A DNA stretch of 36,889 nucleotides from Promethearchaeia archaeon. Lineage in GTDB: Archaea > Asgardarchaeota > Lokiarchaeia > Sigyniarchaeales > SOKP01. A program made the position numbers and the translations under genes. The stretch's first letter is position 1. Each line of letters begins with the position of its first letter. Location: positions 1 through 36,889 of the forward strand of contig JAHQWH010000093.1 in the NCBI GenBank assembly GCA_029856105.1. Reading direction: 5' to 3'. The notes below the pieces were generated by a model. The model did not search any database and had not been told where the DNA came from. It saw nothing but the letters and a program-made list of their open reading frames with translations. This document shows positions 8,863 to 17,813 of the stretch, one piece after another.

Positions 8863-9405
8863 ATGAAAGTTATTGGATTTTGCGGGCTTCCTGGTTCTGG
8901 TAAATCAACTGCTTTAATTGCAATTGAAGATTTAGGCATAGTAATAACGATGGGCGATGTGATTAGGAAAGAGGCTATAAATAAAAATATTGAGCCTAAC
9001 AACGAAAATTTGGGTAAAATAGCTAAAGAATTAAGAGAACGAGGGGGTGATGCGATTGTGGCGGAAAAATCGGTTGAGATGATTAAAAACCAAACAAATA
9101 AAGTAATTTTCGTGGATGGGATAAGATCTCTATCTGAAATAGAAGTATTTCGTAGCTATTGGAAATTTCCGGTCATTGCTATTGAAACTAGTGATGATTT
9201 ACGATATAAAAGGATAAGAAAGCGTGCTCGTAGTGACGATTCAAAAACTCTTATAGAAATTACGAAACGGGATAAACGAGAGTTAGGATTTGGCCTTAAA
9301 GAAGTAATAAAAAAAGCCAACTGCAAAATTATGAACGATTCTTCTGAAGAAGAATTAAAAAAAATAACGAGAGAGATCGTCTTAGAAATAATTCAGAATT
9401 ATTAG
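8863..9405 (+). CDS. UPF0200-type P-loop nucleoside/nucleotide kinase-like protein
   Basis: 180 aa. A Walker A motif GLPGSGKS sits at residues 8-15, followed by TMGDVIRKEA, the adenylate-kinase-like segment of archaeal UPF0200 proteins, then VDGIRSLSEIEVFR as Walker B/substrate region and an Arg-rich lid (RIRKRARSDD). The length equals the family's usual length. The substrate is not established; relatives are sometimes labelled dephospho-CoA kinase-like or adenylate-kinase-like. It starts about 100 nt from the divergent JAMM gene and runs convergently into prs, leaving only 6 nt between stops. Confidence 0.78.
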   Translation: MKVIGFCGLPGSGKSTALIAIEDLGIVITMGDVIRKEAINKNIEPNNENLGKIAKELRERGGDAIVAEKSVEMIKNQTNKVIFVDGIRSLSEIEVFRSYWKFPVIAIETSDDLRYKRIRKRARSDDSKTLIEITKRDKRELGFGLKEVIKKANCKIMNDSSEEELKKITREIVLEIIQNY

Positions 9406-9411
9406 AAGCAT

Positions 9412-10320
9412 TTAATCGAACTTTAAATAATCTGCTATAGTTTTAGCTAAAGATACTTTAGCTACTTCGTTATCAATAGAATCAGTACCTATGATGTAAT
9501 CTGCTCCAGCTTTTAAGATGCGATATTTCGCATGTTGCAACATTAAAGCGTGCGTTGCCACAGCAAATACTTTTTTAGCTCCACTCTCTTTAGATAATCT
9601 GATTGCTGTTGCCATCGTTCCTCCTGTTGCGATAATATCATCTGCAATGACTACATCTTTATTTTTCAAACTTAAATTGCCCGTCATTATTATTTCTCCG
9701 GTTTTAACATTGCGAGTTTTCTCAAAATAATCAACAGGTATGTGTTCTCCAAAATGTTTTGCAAAAGCTTTAGATCTTTCAACTGCACCTTTGTCAGGTG
9801 AAACAACAACAATGTCTTTTTCACTTAACGACTTAATGTAATCTGCTAATATTTTCATTGAATCAATATTAATTGTTTTACATGTTAAATTATCTAAAAT
9901 TTCAGGCGCATGAACATCACAAGTATAAAATTCATCTATACCTAAAGAATTAATCATATGTAAAATCACATGAGCAAAAGGACATTCACCGGGCCTAAAT
10001 ACTTTATCTTGCCTAGCATAAGCAAGATAAGGTACTACGATGGTTATTTTGCTTGCCCCCATTCGTTTGACGGAATCTACCATCATTATTAGTTCAATTA
10101 GTCTTGAATTTTGGTTACCGCAAAAATTTGGTCCTGTTGATTGAATGATAATTACATCTTTTCCTTCGATTATAGTTTCATCTTCTATGTTAATTCTCAA
10201 ATAGTTCTCTCCGTCGGGGAATGTTTTAAATTCAGTATTTATCGTTTCTATATCTAATTCTTTAGCAATATTAACTCCCAACATCTGAGAAGCAGGTCCT
10301 ACAATAATGATTTTCTCCAT
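9412..10320 (-). CDS. prs: Ribose-phosphate pyrophosphokinase (PRPP synthetase)
   Basis: 302 aa. It transfers pyrophosphate from ATP to ribose 5-phosphate, giving PRPP for nucleotide, His and Trp synthesis. The expected motifs are present: an early FPDGENYLRI strand, the ATP-binding flexible loop PYLAYARQDKVFRPGE, VVSPDKGAVERS, and the PRPP-binding loop DDIIATGGTMATA. The length fits the shorter archaeal enzymes. The start ATG at 10320 gives MEKIIIVGPASQ, a normal N-terminus. It stands alone, convergent with the UPF0200 gene, with an AT-rich 54 nt gap to the hydrolase gene upstream on the same strand. Confidence 0.93.
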   Translation of the reverse strand: MEKIIIVGPASQMLGVNIAKELDIETINTEFKTFPDGENYLRINIEDETIIEGKDVIIIQSTGPNFCGNQNSRLIELIMMVDSVKRMGASKITIVVPYLAYARQDKVFRPGECPFAHVILHMINSLGIDEFYTCDVHAPEILDNLTCKTINIDSMKILADYIKSLSEKDIVVVSPDKGAVERSKAFAKHFGEHIPVDYFEKTRNVKTGEIIMTGNLSLKNKDVVIADDIIATGGTMATAIRLSKESGAKKVFAVATHALMLQHAKYRILKAGADYIIGTDSIDNEVAKVSLAKTIADYLKFD

Positions 10321-10374
10321 CTTGATATCACTTTTTAAATTTAAGGAATAATAATTTAAATTATTATTTCATTT

Positions 10375-11094
10375 TTAATATTTTTTTAAAAAATCAAGAG
10401 AATTTTTAAAAAGGTCATCTCGATGATTTTTAAATGAGTGCCCTCCATCATTATAAACAATAACATTTTCCTCATTTAGTCCAAGATGGTTTTTTATTTG
10501 ATCTAAATTCTCAAAAGGAATACGATTATCATCCTTACAATGGGCAATCATTATTCTCTCATTATTTTTCGAATCTTTATTTAAATAATATTTAGGGCTT
10601 ATAAGTTTTATAATATCATCAGGAAATCTTATCCTTGTTGTTATATAATCATAACGAGTACACAGTGCTATTAACTTTTTTACTCTCTTATCAAGAAACC
10701 CGTGAGTTAAAATAATTGCTCCTCCCAAACTTCTGCCAAACAAAAAAATCCTATCGTCTAATAATCTTTCTGATTGCTCATATATTACCCAATTAATTAC
10801 TTCTTTAATATCTGAAAATATTTTAGTAACCTTTTTATCCCATCTTGACCCCGTTTGCTTTTTAGTCTCTCCGTGTGCGCGGTAATCATACGATAAGATG
10901 TAAAATCCAGCCATTGCAAACTTTTCTGTAAAAAACTTTACAAAATAACTTTCTCGATGATCTAATAATCCAGCAAGGTTTATTATAAAAGGGGCTTTTG
11001 GAGGTGTATTCAATGAGTAATAAATTGAACCTTTGAGCTCTACTTTATCAGATTCTATCGGAATTTCTATGTTTTCTATTTCTACAGTAGTCAT
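10375..11094 (-). CDS. Alpha/beta hydrolase (S33 / acyl-esterase-like)
   Basis: 239 aa. The nucleophile elbow GRSLGG gives the catalytic Ser; KDDNRIPFE probably supplies the acid and DGGHSF the histidine, the standard triad order. The oxyanion region NLAGLLDHRESY near residues 40-51 fits lysophospholipase or serine aminopeptidase-like hydrolases. A cytosolic esterase or thioesterase role is likely, but the substrate is unknown. It is 11 nt downstream of the iscU-like gene on the same strand, so these probably share a transcript with the small helical gene before them. No signal peptide is visible. Confidence 0.8.
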   Translation of the reverse strand: MTTVEIENIEIPIESDKVELKGSIYYSLNTPPKAPFIINLAGLLDHRESYFVKFFTEKFAMAGFYILSYDYRAHGETKKQTGSRWDKKVTKIFSDIKEVINWVIYEQSERLLDDRIFLFGRSLGGAIILTHGFLDKRVKKLIALCTRYDYITTRIRFPDDIIKLISPKYYLNKDSKNNERIMIAHCKDDNRIPFENLDQIKNHLGLNEENVIVYNDGGHSFKNHRDDLFKNSLDFLKKY

Positions 11095-11105
11095 GTTAAG
11101 ATTAA

Positions 11106-11552
11106 TTAAATCACATTATTTTTATATATTTCAATTGCACGCTTCAATGTTTGTACAGCCAGTTCAGCACAGTGCTTATGATCATCTGGTAAACCATGTA
11201 ATGCTGTCTCAATATCCTCTGATTTTAATTGTTCAGCAGATTCTATTGGTTTTCCTTCAATTAGTAACGTAGTTTGACATCCAGCAGCAACTGATATTCC
11301 ACATCCATCTGTAATAAAATTCATTTTTTCTATTATACCATCTTCGATTTTAAAAAAGAATTGCATTGTATCTCCACATGGTCCTTTATATTCTTGAGAT
11401 ATCGTTATTTCTTCTTCAGGAGGTTTACCCCAATTACGAGGATTATGAAATAAATCAACTACATATTTGTTAAAAGCTTTAGTCTCTTCATCTATTATCT
11501 CTTGTTGGAGTTTCTCAACAAATTTATCAAAATCACCTTCATCTTCAGTCAT
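11106..11552 (-). CDS. IscU/SufU-like Fe-S cluster scaffold protein
   Basis: 148 aa. Three cysteines stand where IscU/SufU ligands are expected: C59 in GPCGDT (with the conserved Asp at 61), C84 in DGCGIS and C128 in KHCAEL; C92 is extra. The FHNPRNWG segment replaces the HPRN-G motif seen near the start of IscU/SufU. The family assembles [2Fe-2S] or [4Fe-4S] clusters or accepts sulfur. The first 30 residues are an acidic helical extension. The start is 1 nt from the stop of the upstream 96-aa gene, so translation is likely coupled. No cysteine desulfurase gene is nearby. Confidence 0.83.
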   Translation of the reverse strand: MTEDEGDFDKFVEKLQQEIIDEETKAFNKYVVDLFHNPRNWGKPPEEEITISQEYKGPCGDTMQFFFKIEDGIIEKMNFITDGCGISVAAGCQTTLLIEGKPIESAEQLKSEDIETALHGLPDDHKHCAELAVQTLKRAIEIYKNNVI

Positions 11553-11553
11553 A

Positions 11554-11844
11554 TTATTTAATGTCCTCCAAATGGTTCAAAACGTGTTTCTCTAAACTCT
11601 CTTTTCTATTAATTTCGTTTGGAGCTTTATTGTATTTATCTAAAATGCCTAAAATTTCCCGATTTAAGGCGTCGTGTTCGCGTAAACAACTACTTTTTTT
11701 CAAAAACTCCTCTCCGTGCCTCATTGCGGCTAAGTTTTCAGTGATTTTTATTAATTCAGTAGCAATAATACTGTTAATATAAATTAAGTCTGAAAACATA
11801 TTTTTCATGTATAAGCCTAATTTTAATTGATCAGACATATGCAC
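11554..11844 (-). CDS. Small all-helical protein upstream of the IscU-like gene
   Basis: 96 aa (94 if ATG 11838 is used). I do not recognise the family. The predicted structure is helical throughout, with heptad-like hydrophobic spacing, and the middle contains several His, Met and one Cys (MRHGEEF, KSSCLREHDALN). Its stop lies 1 nt before the start of the IscU-like gene, so the two proteins are made together; an accessory or metal-linked role in cluster assembly is only an inference. It is the first gene of a three-gene row ending in the alpha/beta hydrolase. Confidence 0.6.
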   Translation of the reverse strand: MHMSDQLKLGLYMKNMFSDLIYINSIIATELIKITENLAAMRHGEEFLKKSSCLREHDALNREILGILDKYNKAPNEINRKESLEKHVLNHLEDIK

Positions 11845-11896
11845 TAAAATTTCTCTTAAAATTAATTACTTATTATAATTAAATATAGAAGTAATT

Positions 11897-13591
11897 TTAA
11901 AATGAAAAAGCAAAATAAATTGCTGTATAAATTAAAGCTCCGATTACGAAGGCACCTATAGCCCCCAATCTAGTAAAAAAAGTTTTTTTCATGTCGGGTT
12001 TTAGAACTTCCTTCGGGAAAACTTTCAGATTCTTTAGATATTTATTGAAAAGACGGTTTTCTTTTAAATCTAAAGTAATTGGAATTCTATAGGTTATAGA
12101 TTCGGTTCTAAATTCAACAACATCGATTGGAAGGCATAAATAAAATATTATAAAAACTATCACTACACACAATAACGAAGTGCCTAGAAGGTTATCAATT
12201 ATTAAACCCATTGTATCAGCAATTACCCACCCTTCGACTTGTTGAATCGTCATAAATACCAGTAATCCGCTTATTCCAAATATATCAAAGAAATCTAATT
12301 TTCTATACCACTTTCTCACATTAATCGACTCTACATTATTGGCGGCAACATAGTGGAATTTATAGTAAAATAATCGTTTGAACCTAAATTTCTTTAATTC
12401 TTCGTCAAACTGTATTATATCTCCATCTTTATTACCAAAATCGTAAAACAGAGATTTTACAACTAGCATTAAGCCATACATTAAGGATATCCACCAAACA
12501 AAAGGACCAAAAAATACCATCTGCGTTAACATAATTATGGCAAATATTATTAAAAACAACCCAAAGACTAAGTTGAATAATTGAAAATTAGTAGTACTTA
12601 CATCTGAAAATAATTCACTCTTCTTTAATTCCTCTCCTTCTCGTAAATTTGGATTACAATCTAAATAAGTGCTAAAATCCTCCTTGAACTGAGATTGATT
12701 TCTTAATTTCATTGGAGAAAACCACATTTCATAAAGTCTCTCCTTTGTAGCTATTTCAATATAATTTTGCTGAAACATTACCAAAATGATTAAGGCAAGG
12801 ATGTCTAAAATAGAAATAACGACAAAAGTCCAAGATAGTACAAAATCTGGTCCTGCTCTTTCAGCAGCAAATAAGGGGATTGCTGTCATAAGTTGTAAAA
12901 CGATAAAAGGAATCATTATTATAATCCAAGCTAATTTCGGGCCCGCGTGATTATTTTGATATCGAACTACTTCAATGTCTTTCCTAGGAATTTCCGTTAA
13001 CCACGGAAACCCTGGTCTTATTTCGTAAAAGAAAAGAAAATTCTTTGATTTAGAGAACACTCCCCGAAAGGGACTCAATAGAAAATATATTAATAAACCC
13101 AGCCCAATTCCTAGCATTGGAAGGCCAGTTACATAAAACCACGATGGTCCGCCAAGGAATACAGCGCTCCCATATTTTACTTCGTGACCAATGTCATCTC
13201 CGAATATAAGAAAAGAATATATGCCAACACTGATTAAAATTAATGCAGCTATACCTCTTGTTAACGTAATTGAATTAAACTTAACGAACTTTTCTATTGG
13301 TTCTCTTAAATCGCGCATTCTTTTTATTGTTAAAGAATTTTCTCGGAGGTAATAGGGCGTAATGAAAAACTTAGATGTTATTATCCCTCCAAAAACAATT
13401 ATTATGATATCAACAAATAGCGAGGGATTAAAACCTTCGAGGGTTATTCCAAAATCAAATCCCGTAAAAAAGAATAAAAATCCTAAAAACATTATAAAAA
13501 GTCCAGTAAATAGAAAAATAAAGCGTAAGATTCGCTTTTTAGGGTGCGTTAATTTTAATTTTTCAATTTCTTCGTTGTTTAAATAACTCAT
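11897..13591 (-). CDS. Large polytopic membrane protein of unknown function with PH-like loops
   Basis: 564 aa with about ten hydrophobic segments (roughly 22-46, 56-78, 108-130, 150-172, 220-240, 253-275, 325-345, 350-372, 430-450, 465-490, 543-562). Soluble stretches between them, near 183-215 (FLFFYEIRPGFPWLTEIPRKDIEVVRY) and 385-430 (KFRFKRLFYYKFHYVAANNVESINVR), have the strand pattern and 'I--kdI--V' endings seen in bacterial PH (bPH2) domains of membrane proteins; this is a weak resemblance. No catalytic motif is visible. A 16-bp direct repeat begins at its start codon. It is divergent from a smaller membrane protein. Confidence 0.65.
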   Translation of the reverse strand: MSYLNNEEIEKLKLTHPKKRILRFIFLFTGLFIMFLGFLFFFTGFDFGITLEGFNPSLFVDIIIIVFGGIITSKFFITPYYLRENSLTIKRMRDLREPIEKFVKFNSITLTRGIAALILISVGIYSFLIFGDDIGHEVKYGSAVFLGGPSWFYVTGLPMLGIGLGLLIYFLLSPFRGVFSKSKNFLFFYEIRPGFPWLTEIPRKDIEVVRYQNNHAGPKLAWIIIMIPFIVLQLMTAIPLFAAERAGPDFVLSWTFVVISILDILALIILVMFQQNYIEIATKERLYEMWFSPMKLRNQSQFKEDFSTYLDCNPNLREGEELKKSELFSDVSTTNFQLFNLVFGLFLIIFAIIMLTQMVFFGPFVWWISLMYGLMLVVKSLFYDFGNKDGDIIQFDEELKKFRFKRLFYYKFHYVAANNVESINVRKWYRKLDFFDIFGISGLLVFMTIQQVEGWVIADTMGLIIDNLLGTSLLCVVIVFIIFYLCLPIDVVEFRTESITYRIPITLDLKENRLFNKYLKNLKVFPKEVLKPDMKKTFFTRLGAIGAFVIGALIYTAIYFAFSF

Positions 13592-13622
13592 TAATCTATC
13601 AAAACTTTAATCTATCAAAACT
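13591..13622. repeat. Perfect 16-bp tandem direct repeat (two copies)
   Basis: The unit TTAATCTATCAAAACT occurs at 13591-13606 and again at 13607-13622, directly upstream of the 564-aa membrane protein gene and between two divergent genes. It may be an operator-type double site or a simple local duplication. Confidence 0.8.
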
Positions 13623-13678
13623 ATTAATATATCTTTTGTTTTTTTCTTTAATAAAATTTCAATTTTAAAAATTTAAAA

Positions 13679-14194
13679 ATGATTGATATCAAATATTCTT
13701 TAAATAGATTTGAAGAAAAAATGGATTATAAAAACTTTCACGACGGTTTATTGTCAATATCGTTAATTCAATTTATTATTTCGCTTACTTTTTTAATAAG
13801 TTCGATTGTTTTAAAACCCTATATTGCCTTGGAACCTAAAGAAAGGGATTTTATCGTTTTATTGACGGTATTTAATATAATTTTTAGCATCTACTACATA
13901 ATAGAAGCGTTAAAATTAGAAAAAGTTTTTAAATTGGAAGACAAGCACGTTTTTAAATTTGGAAAAAGGATTGGAATAGTATCTTTAGCCTATTTACCAT
14001 TATATTTTACATTTCTCTCACTTTTATTTCTTAATTTGCACGAGTTGCAAGTAATGATGGTTTACTTAAACCTCATTATAGAAACATTGTTACTCGGTGT
14101 TGTATTTAAAGAAGTTTACGATCTTCTCTTTATAACTGAAGCTGAAAGAAAGTTTGAATTAGAAAAAAATCGTAAATTATACTTAGAACCTTAA
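13679..14194 (+). CDS. Four-helix membrane protein of unknown function
   Basis: 171 aa. Four hydrophobic segments are evident (about 24-46, 57-78, 100-122, 124-145), with a charged N-terminus and a cytosolic-looking Lys/Glu-rich C-terminal helix (ITEAERKFELEKNRK). No domain is recognised. It is divergent from the 564-aa membrane protein and convergent with the BRO1-like gene (60 nt between stops). Function unknown. Confidence 0.6.
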   Translation: MIDIKYSLNRFEEKMDYKNFHDGLLSISLIQFIISLTFLISSIVLKPYIALEPKERDFIVLLTVFNIIFSIYYIIEALKLEKVFKLEDKHVFKFGKRIGIVSLAYLPLYFTFLSLLFLNLHELQVMMVYLNLIIETLLLGVVFKEVYDLLFITEAERKFELEKNRKLYLEP

Positions 14195-14253
14195 GAAGAT
14201 TATTAAAATCAGTATAATTAAAAATTTTAGATAAAAATATATTTTTTCTTGAA

Positions 14254-15492
14254 TTACAATTTAGCTAAATTTTCTAATGCGGTGTCGCACATTTTAAGTT
14301 TCGTACTATATTTTTCCATCAGCTCTGCAAATTTTTCCACTTCAATTTCCTTACTATCTTTTAACACTTTCAATTCATTAATAGTTCTTGCGATGCCAGC
14401 TTTTTTGTCTATCAATCGCTCTCGTTTACTATACGGTATTTTTTGTTCCAGTTTCCTTTTTTGGAACGTTTTAAACCTCTTAATGTTTAAATCCTTAGGT
14501 ACAAATTTGGTTAAATATATGGTGCTTTTTGGAACGAACGGTGCTAAATTTTCTGGGATAATAATAATTGGTTCAGGATCCTGAATTCTTTTAATCTCAT
14601 CGTAATCTAATAAATCCATTTTGTTTTCTTTCAATATATCTGTAACAATAGCCAAATTGCCGTCAATATTGCTTTTTTCTCCGCTTGATAAATCAGATAA
14701 CCCTTGGAGCATTTCCTTCCAGATTTCTCTAGATTTTTCGTAATAGAAATTTGCTTTTTGCTGTAACTTTCTAACTTTGTCTTTATTAATATTTGTAATC
14801 GAAGATTCTAAAGAAGCTCGAGCTTTAAGATTGCAAGCTTTACCCATATCAAAGTGAAATTGAGCTCTTAGTTGTTGCTTTTTCTTCTCTTCGTGTTTTT
14901 TCAAATAAAATAATCTTTTTGATAAAGAGCTTAAACCCGCATATAATTTTGAAGCGAAATAGATATTATAAGAATTTTCTTCCTTTAATGCAGCGATACT
15001 TTGTGCTAAAATTCGAGACTCCTCCGAATTCAATTCGAGATTTTCAGATGAAAGAGTTATCCCTAATTCGGTCTGATTAATAGCTGCGGCGCTAAAATAC
15101 GCAGCAGTTTTGTACATTTTGCTGCATTCTACCATCGCTATTATTGCATCCTCCCAATCTTCCTCATCTTCAAATTTTTCTGAGATATGAGAATAGGCTC
15201 TTGCCATCACCCATAAAGTACGCGCACACTCAAACATTAAATCTCTTATCTGAATTTCCTTATTGTTGTCTAAAGGTTCTAAAAAATTCGGTGTGATGTC
15301 TAAATCTTTTAAAATCTTAATTTGGTCTTCATTTTGATAGTTAATGTTTAAAATTTTAGTGTACTCTAAAACAAGGTTTAGATCGTCTAAACTAAAACTT
15401 TCTTCTTCTTTTTCTAAAGCGTCTTCAATTTTCTTTATTTTATAATGCAGATATCTAATACGCTGCATTATTTCGTTTGTAAAAAAAGTCAT
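14254..15492 (-). CDS. Probable BRO1-domain (ALIX/Bro1-like) helical protein
   Basis: 412 aa, helical throughout. Several stretches align by eye, in order, with the BRO1 domain of ALIX/Bro1: residues 121-144 (VECSKMYKTAAYFSAAA, compare the 'YEKA-VLFN-AAL-SQ' helix), 207-257 (LRAQFHFDMGKACNLKA, then KANFYYEKSREIW, compare 'LMLAQAQE-F--KA' and 'YF--A'), 288-300 (KENKMDLLDYDEI, compare 'KKDNDFIYHDRV'), and 315-345 (LAPFVPKS...LTKFVPKDL followed by a Lys/Arg helix, compare 'LVKS-P' and 'F-KMVP'). BRO1 proteins bind ESCRT-III filaments. The N-terminal part is shorter than in eukaryotes. Alternative: another TPR-like solenoid. It stands alone between a membrane protein and the ATP-grasp gene. Confidence 0.6.
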   Translation of the reverse strand: MTFFTNEIMQRIRYLHYKIKKIEDALEKEEESFSLDDLNLVLEYTKILNINYQNEDQIKILKDLDITPNFLEPLDNNKEIQIRDLMFECARTLWVMARAYSHISEKFEDEEDWEDAIIAMVECSKMYKTAAYFSAAAINQTELGITLSSENLELNSEESRILAQSIAALKEENSYNIYFASKLYAGLSSLSKRLFYLKKHEEKKKQQLRAQFHFDMGKACNLKARASLESSITNINKDKVRKLQQKANFYYEKSREIWKEMLQGLSDLSSGEKSNIDGNLAIVTDILKENKMDLLDYDEIKRIQDPEPIIIIPENLAPFVPKSTIYLTKFVPKDLNIKRFKTFQKRKLEQKIPYSKRERLIDKKAGIARTINELKVLKDSKEIEVEKFAELMEKYSTKLKMCDTALENLAKL

Positions 15493-15594
15493 CTTCCAAA
15501 CTTATAGTTTTTTATTTAAATTTATGTTAATTAAAATAATTTAATCATCATTTTAAAACCATTTTAAAAATATGAAAATTAATATACATTAAAA

Positions 15595-16911
15595 ATGGTT
15601 AATCAAAAAATATTTATTTTTGAATTTGTGAGTGGAGGAGGATACAATCAAGTTGAAATTCCTTCGTCTTTATTTTGTGAAGGTTATGCAATGTTAAGAA
15701 CCACAATAGAAGATTTCAAAAAATTAGGTTTTCAAATTATTACTTTATTAGATGTTAGGATTGAATTTTTATCTCAATATTTAAAAGCAGATATAATAAA
15801 ACTAGTTAATAAACACAATGATTACATAAAAACATATACCGAATGTGTAATAGAATCTTCTTATTGCTTTATTATTGCCCCAGAATTTTCAAATATTCTT
15901 TATAATTTAACAAAAATAGCAAAAGATAATAAAAAGACCGTTTTAAGCGTAGATTTGGATGGTATTGTTTTGGGAGCTTCTAAGCTAAAAACTTATAACT
16001 TCTTTCTGGAAAATAAAGTTAACACACCCCAAACTTATACCATCCCATTTAAAAAAAAATTTGATTTAGAATTTATACTTCAAAAATTTGCCGTATTAAG
16101 ATGTCCAATTATAATTAAACCTGAAGATGGGGTTGGCTCCGAATCAATATTTTACTTTGAAACTAAGGCGCAGATTATCCATTTTTTTGAAGATTCTAAC
16201 GAAAAACTTGATCTTAGTAGAAATTATATCCTCCAAGAATACATAGATGGCGAGGACTTAAGCGTATCAATAATTAACGGCGTACCCTCTAAAAAACCAG
16301 AAGCCATGAATCAGATAATTTTAAGCATCAATGCACAGATCATAAAATTTAAAGACCCAGTTAATGATTCCATCTACTTAGGTGGTTTTACGCCGGTAGT
16401 TGATTACGATTTTTTAAAAAATATCTTAGAAAAAATATTAGAAAACATGGATTTGTCTAGTTTTCGAGGTTATTTTGGCATAGACTTTATTAAAAAAGCG
16501 GATAATTCAATATATTTTATTGAGATTAATCCAAGATTGACCACCTCATATGTAGGGATTAGAAATATATTAGATTATAATCCTTTAGAAATGATTTTTA
16601 ACCAAGATAAACCTTCGCTTAATTTAAACAAATTACATCACCAAAGTTTTTCTAAATTTAATCAATTTGAATTAAAATATGTCGGAGAAGAAACATCCAA
16701 TGAAATTATTAGCAGAATTGTCCCAAAATTAATGAGTTTGATTCCAGAAATAGTAACACCTCCAATTGCTTTAAGTAAATCGGTGGTGGATCGAGACTTT
16801 TTGTATTATTGTTTTATAGCAACGAAAACAAAGGATTTGAATTCTTCAGAGAAAAGAATCTCTAAAATTATTAAGATTTTTGACGACTATAATTTTCAAA
16901 CGATTAAATAG
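15595..16911 (+). CDS. ATP-grasp ligase, MfnD-like
   Basis: 438 aa. The N-terminus FEFVSGGGYNQVEIPSSL with EGYAML is typical of the ATP-grasp family that includes the archaeal tyramine-glutamate ligase MfnD and relatives in methylotroph C1 clusters. The ATP-grasp core shows IIIKPEDGVGSES (about 177-189), ILQEYIDGEDLSVS (hinge/ATP site) and the metal-binding FIEINPRLTTSY. It should join a carboxylate to an amine through an acyl phosphate; the substrate is not known and methanofuran synthesis is not implied by the neighbours. The last 8 nt overlap the end of the convergent winged-helix gene. Confidence 0.72.
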   Translation: MVNQKIFIFEFVSGGGYNQVEIPSSLFCEGYAMLRTTIEDFKKLGFQIITLLDVRIEFLSQYLKADIIKLVNKHNDYIKTYTECVIESSYCFIIAPEFSNILYNLTKIAKDNKKTVLSVDLDGIVLGASKLKTYNFFLENKVNTPQTYTIPFKKKFDLEFILQKFAVLRCPIIIKPEDGVGSESIFYFETKAQIIHFFEDSNEKLDLSRNYILQEYIDGEDLSVSIINGVPSKKPEAMNQIILSINAQIIKFKDPVNDSIYLGGFTPVVDYDFLKNILEKILENMDLSSFRGYFGIDFIKKADNSIYFIEINPRLTTSYVGIRNILDYNPLEMIFNQDKPSLNLNKLHHQSFSKFNQFELKYVGEETSNEIISRIVPKLMSLIPEIVTPPIALSKSVVDRDFLYYCFIATKTKDLNSSEKRISKIIKIFDDYNFQTIK

Positions 16912-17794
16912 AAAGTAGAAGGATAATAGAGAAACCTCCGTAGTGGATCAACAGCGAAATAATTAACGAATTTTCAATCTTTAACTTTTTATTCACACTT
17001 AAATTATATGTTAACAACCATAAAGACAATACTTGGAATAAAATTACGAGCACGTTATCTAATATTCTAACTGCAGGTAAATTTAAAGAACCTGTAGAAA
17101 ATAAGATAAAATGCAACACTAAGTAAATATCTATAGGAAATAAAATAATGGGAAAAGCAATTAAAAATTTCAAGGTATTTTCTTTTTTTTTATAAATTAT
17201 ACGACATATGCCTTCGTTAATTAGAAAAAAGAAAAAAATATTGCCTATAAATATAATTGCAAGTATTACTTGAAGAATAGGTTCAATAAATTCTAATTCA
17301 GATTGCCCAAAAAAGAGAAAAAAAGGAAATAAACCGTTCAGACCGCAAAATATTGCCCCTATTAAAGCAATCGTAATTGAAATTATTATCGTATAAATCA
17401 TTTGGTTGCTTTCGTAATTAATATATTTTTTTGGAGTCAAACGCATTAATCCTTTCAAAATTGGTGAACTAAATTCTTTTTTGCTAAAATCAGGAGTAAT
17501 GATTGTAGTTATGTTATCCTTTAACGAATTGTAAGCGTGACCACCCAATTCAGTTAAGTAGTACTTCTTATCGTCACGTTGTTCAATTAAATGGGATAAA
17601 GTGTCTAAATGGTGGTAAATCGTACCCGTACTTACCTTTAATTCTTTTTTAAGGTATGTGAACGAAGTAAACTTATTCTCTCCAATAATGTTTATAATCT
17701 TTCTCCTAAGTCCATGGCCCAACGCGTAATAAAAATTAGCCTCAGCATCGTAAATTTTAGCGTTTTCCTTATGCGTTTCTTCTTTTTCACTAAT
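16904..17794 (-). CDS. Winged-helix transcription regulator with C-terminal membrane domain (AUU start proposed)
   Basis: An ArsR-like winged helix (LGHGLRRKIINIIG, then TGTIYHHLDTL as recognition helix) is followed by about five hydrophobic segments. The first TTG (17722) would begin inside the domain. In frame upstream, 24 further residues, including NAKIYDAEANFYYALGHGL, look like the normal first helix of this family, yet contain no ATG, GTG or TTG before the stop at 17810-17812. AUU at 17794, five bases after GAAGGGGATC, is the best start. It likely regulates genes in response to a membrane signal. The 135-aa membrane protein ends 19 nt upstream on the same strand, so they probably form an operon. 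Confidence 0.72.
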   Translation of the reverse strand: MSEKEETHKENAKIYDAEANFYYALGHGLRRKIINIIGENKFTSFTYLKKELKVSTGTIYHHLDTLSHLIEQRDDKKYYLTELGGHAYNSLKDNITTIITPDFSKKEFSSPILKGLMRLTPKKYINYESNQMIYTIIISITIALIGAIFCGLNGLFPFFLFFGQSELEFIEPILQVILAIIFIGNIFFFFLINEGICRIIYKKKENTLKFLIAFPIILFPIDIYLVLHFILFSTGSLNLPAVRILDNVLVILFQVLSLWLLTYNLSVNKKLKIENSLIISLLIHYGGFSIILLLSI

Positions 17795-17799
17795 TACTT

Positions 17800-17809
17800 G
17801 ATCCCCTTC
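17800..17809 (-). promoter_or_regulatory. Shine-Dalgarno-like site for the winged-helix gene
   Basis: On the minus strand GAAGGGGATC ends five bases before AUU 17794. It matches the GGAGGTGATC consensus with few mismatches. It supports initiation far upstream of the first TTG. Confidence 0.45.
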
Positions 17810-17813
17810 TTAC

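Noticed and set aside
14249..14584. 111-codon plus-strand frame
   Set aside because: It is the antisense of the BRO1-like gene and has no independent support.
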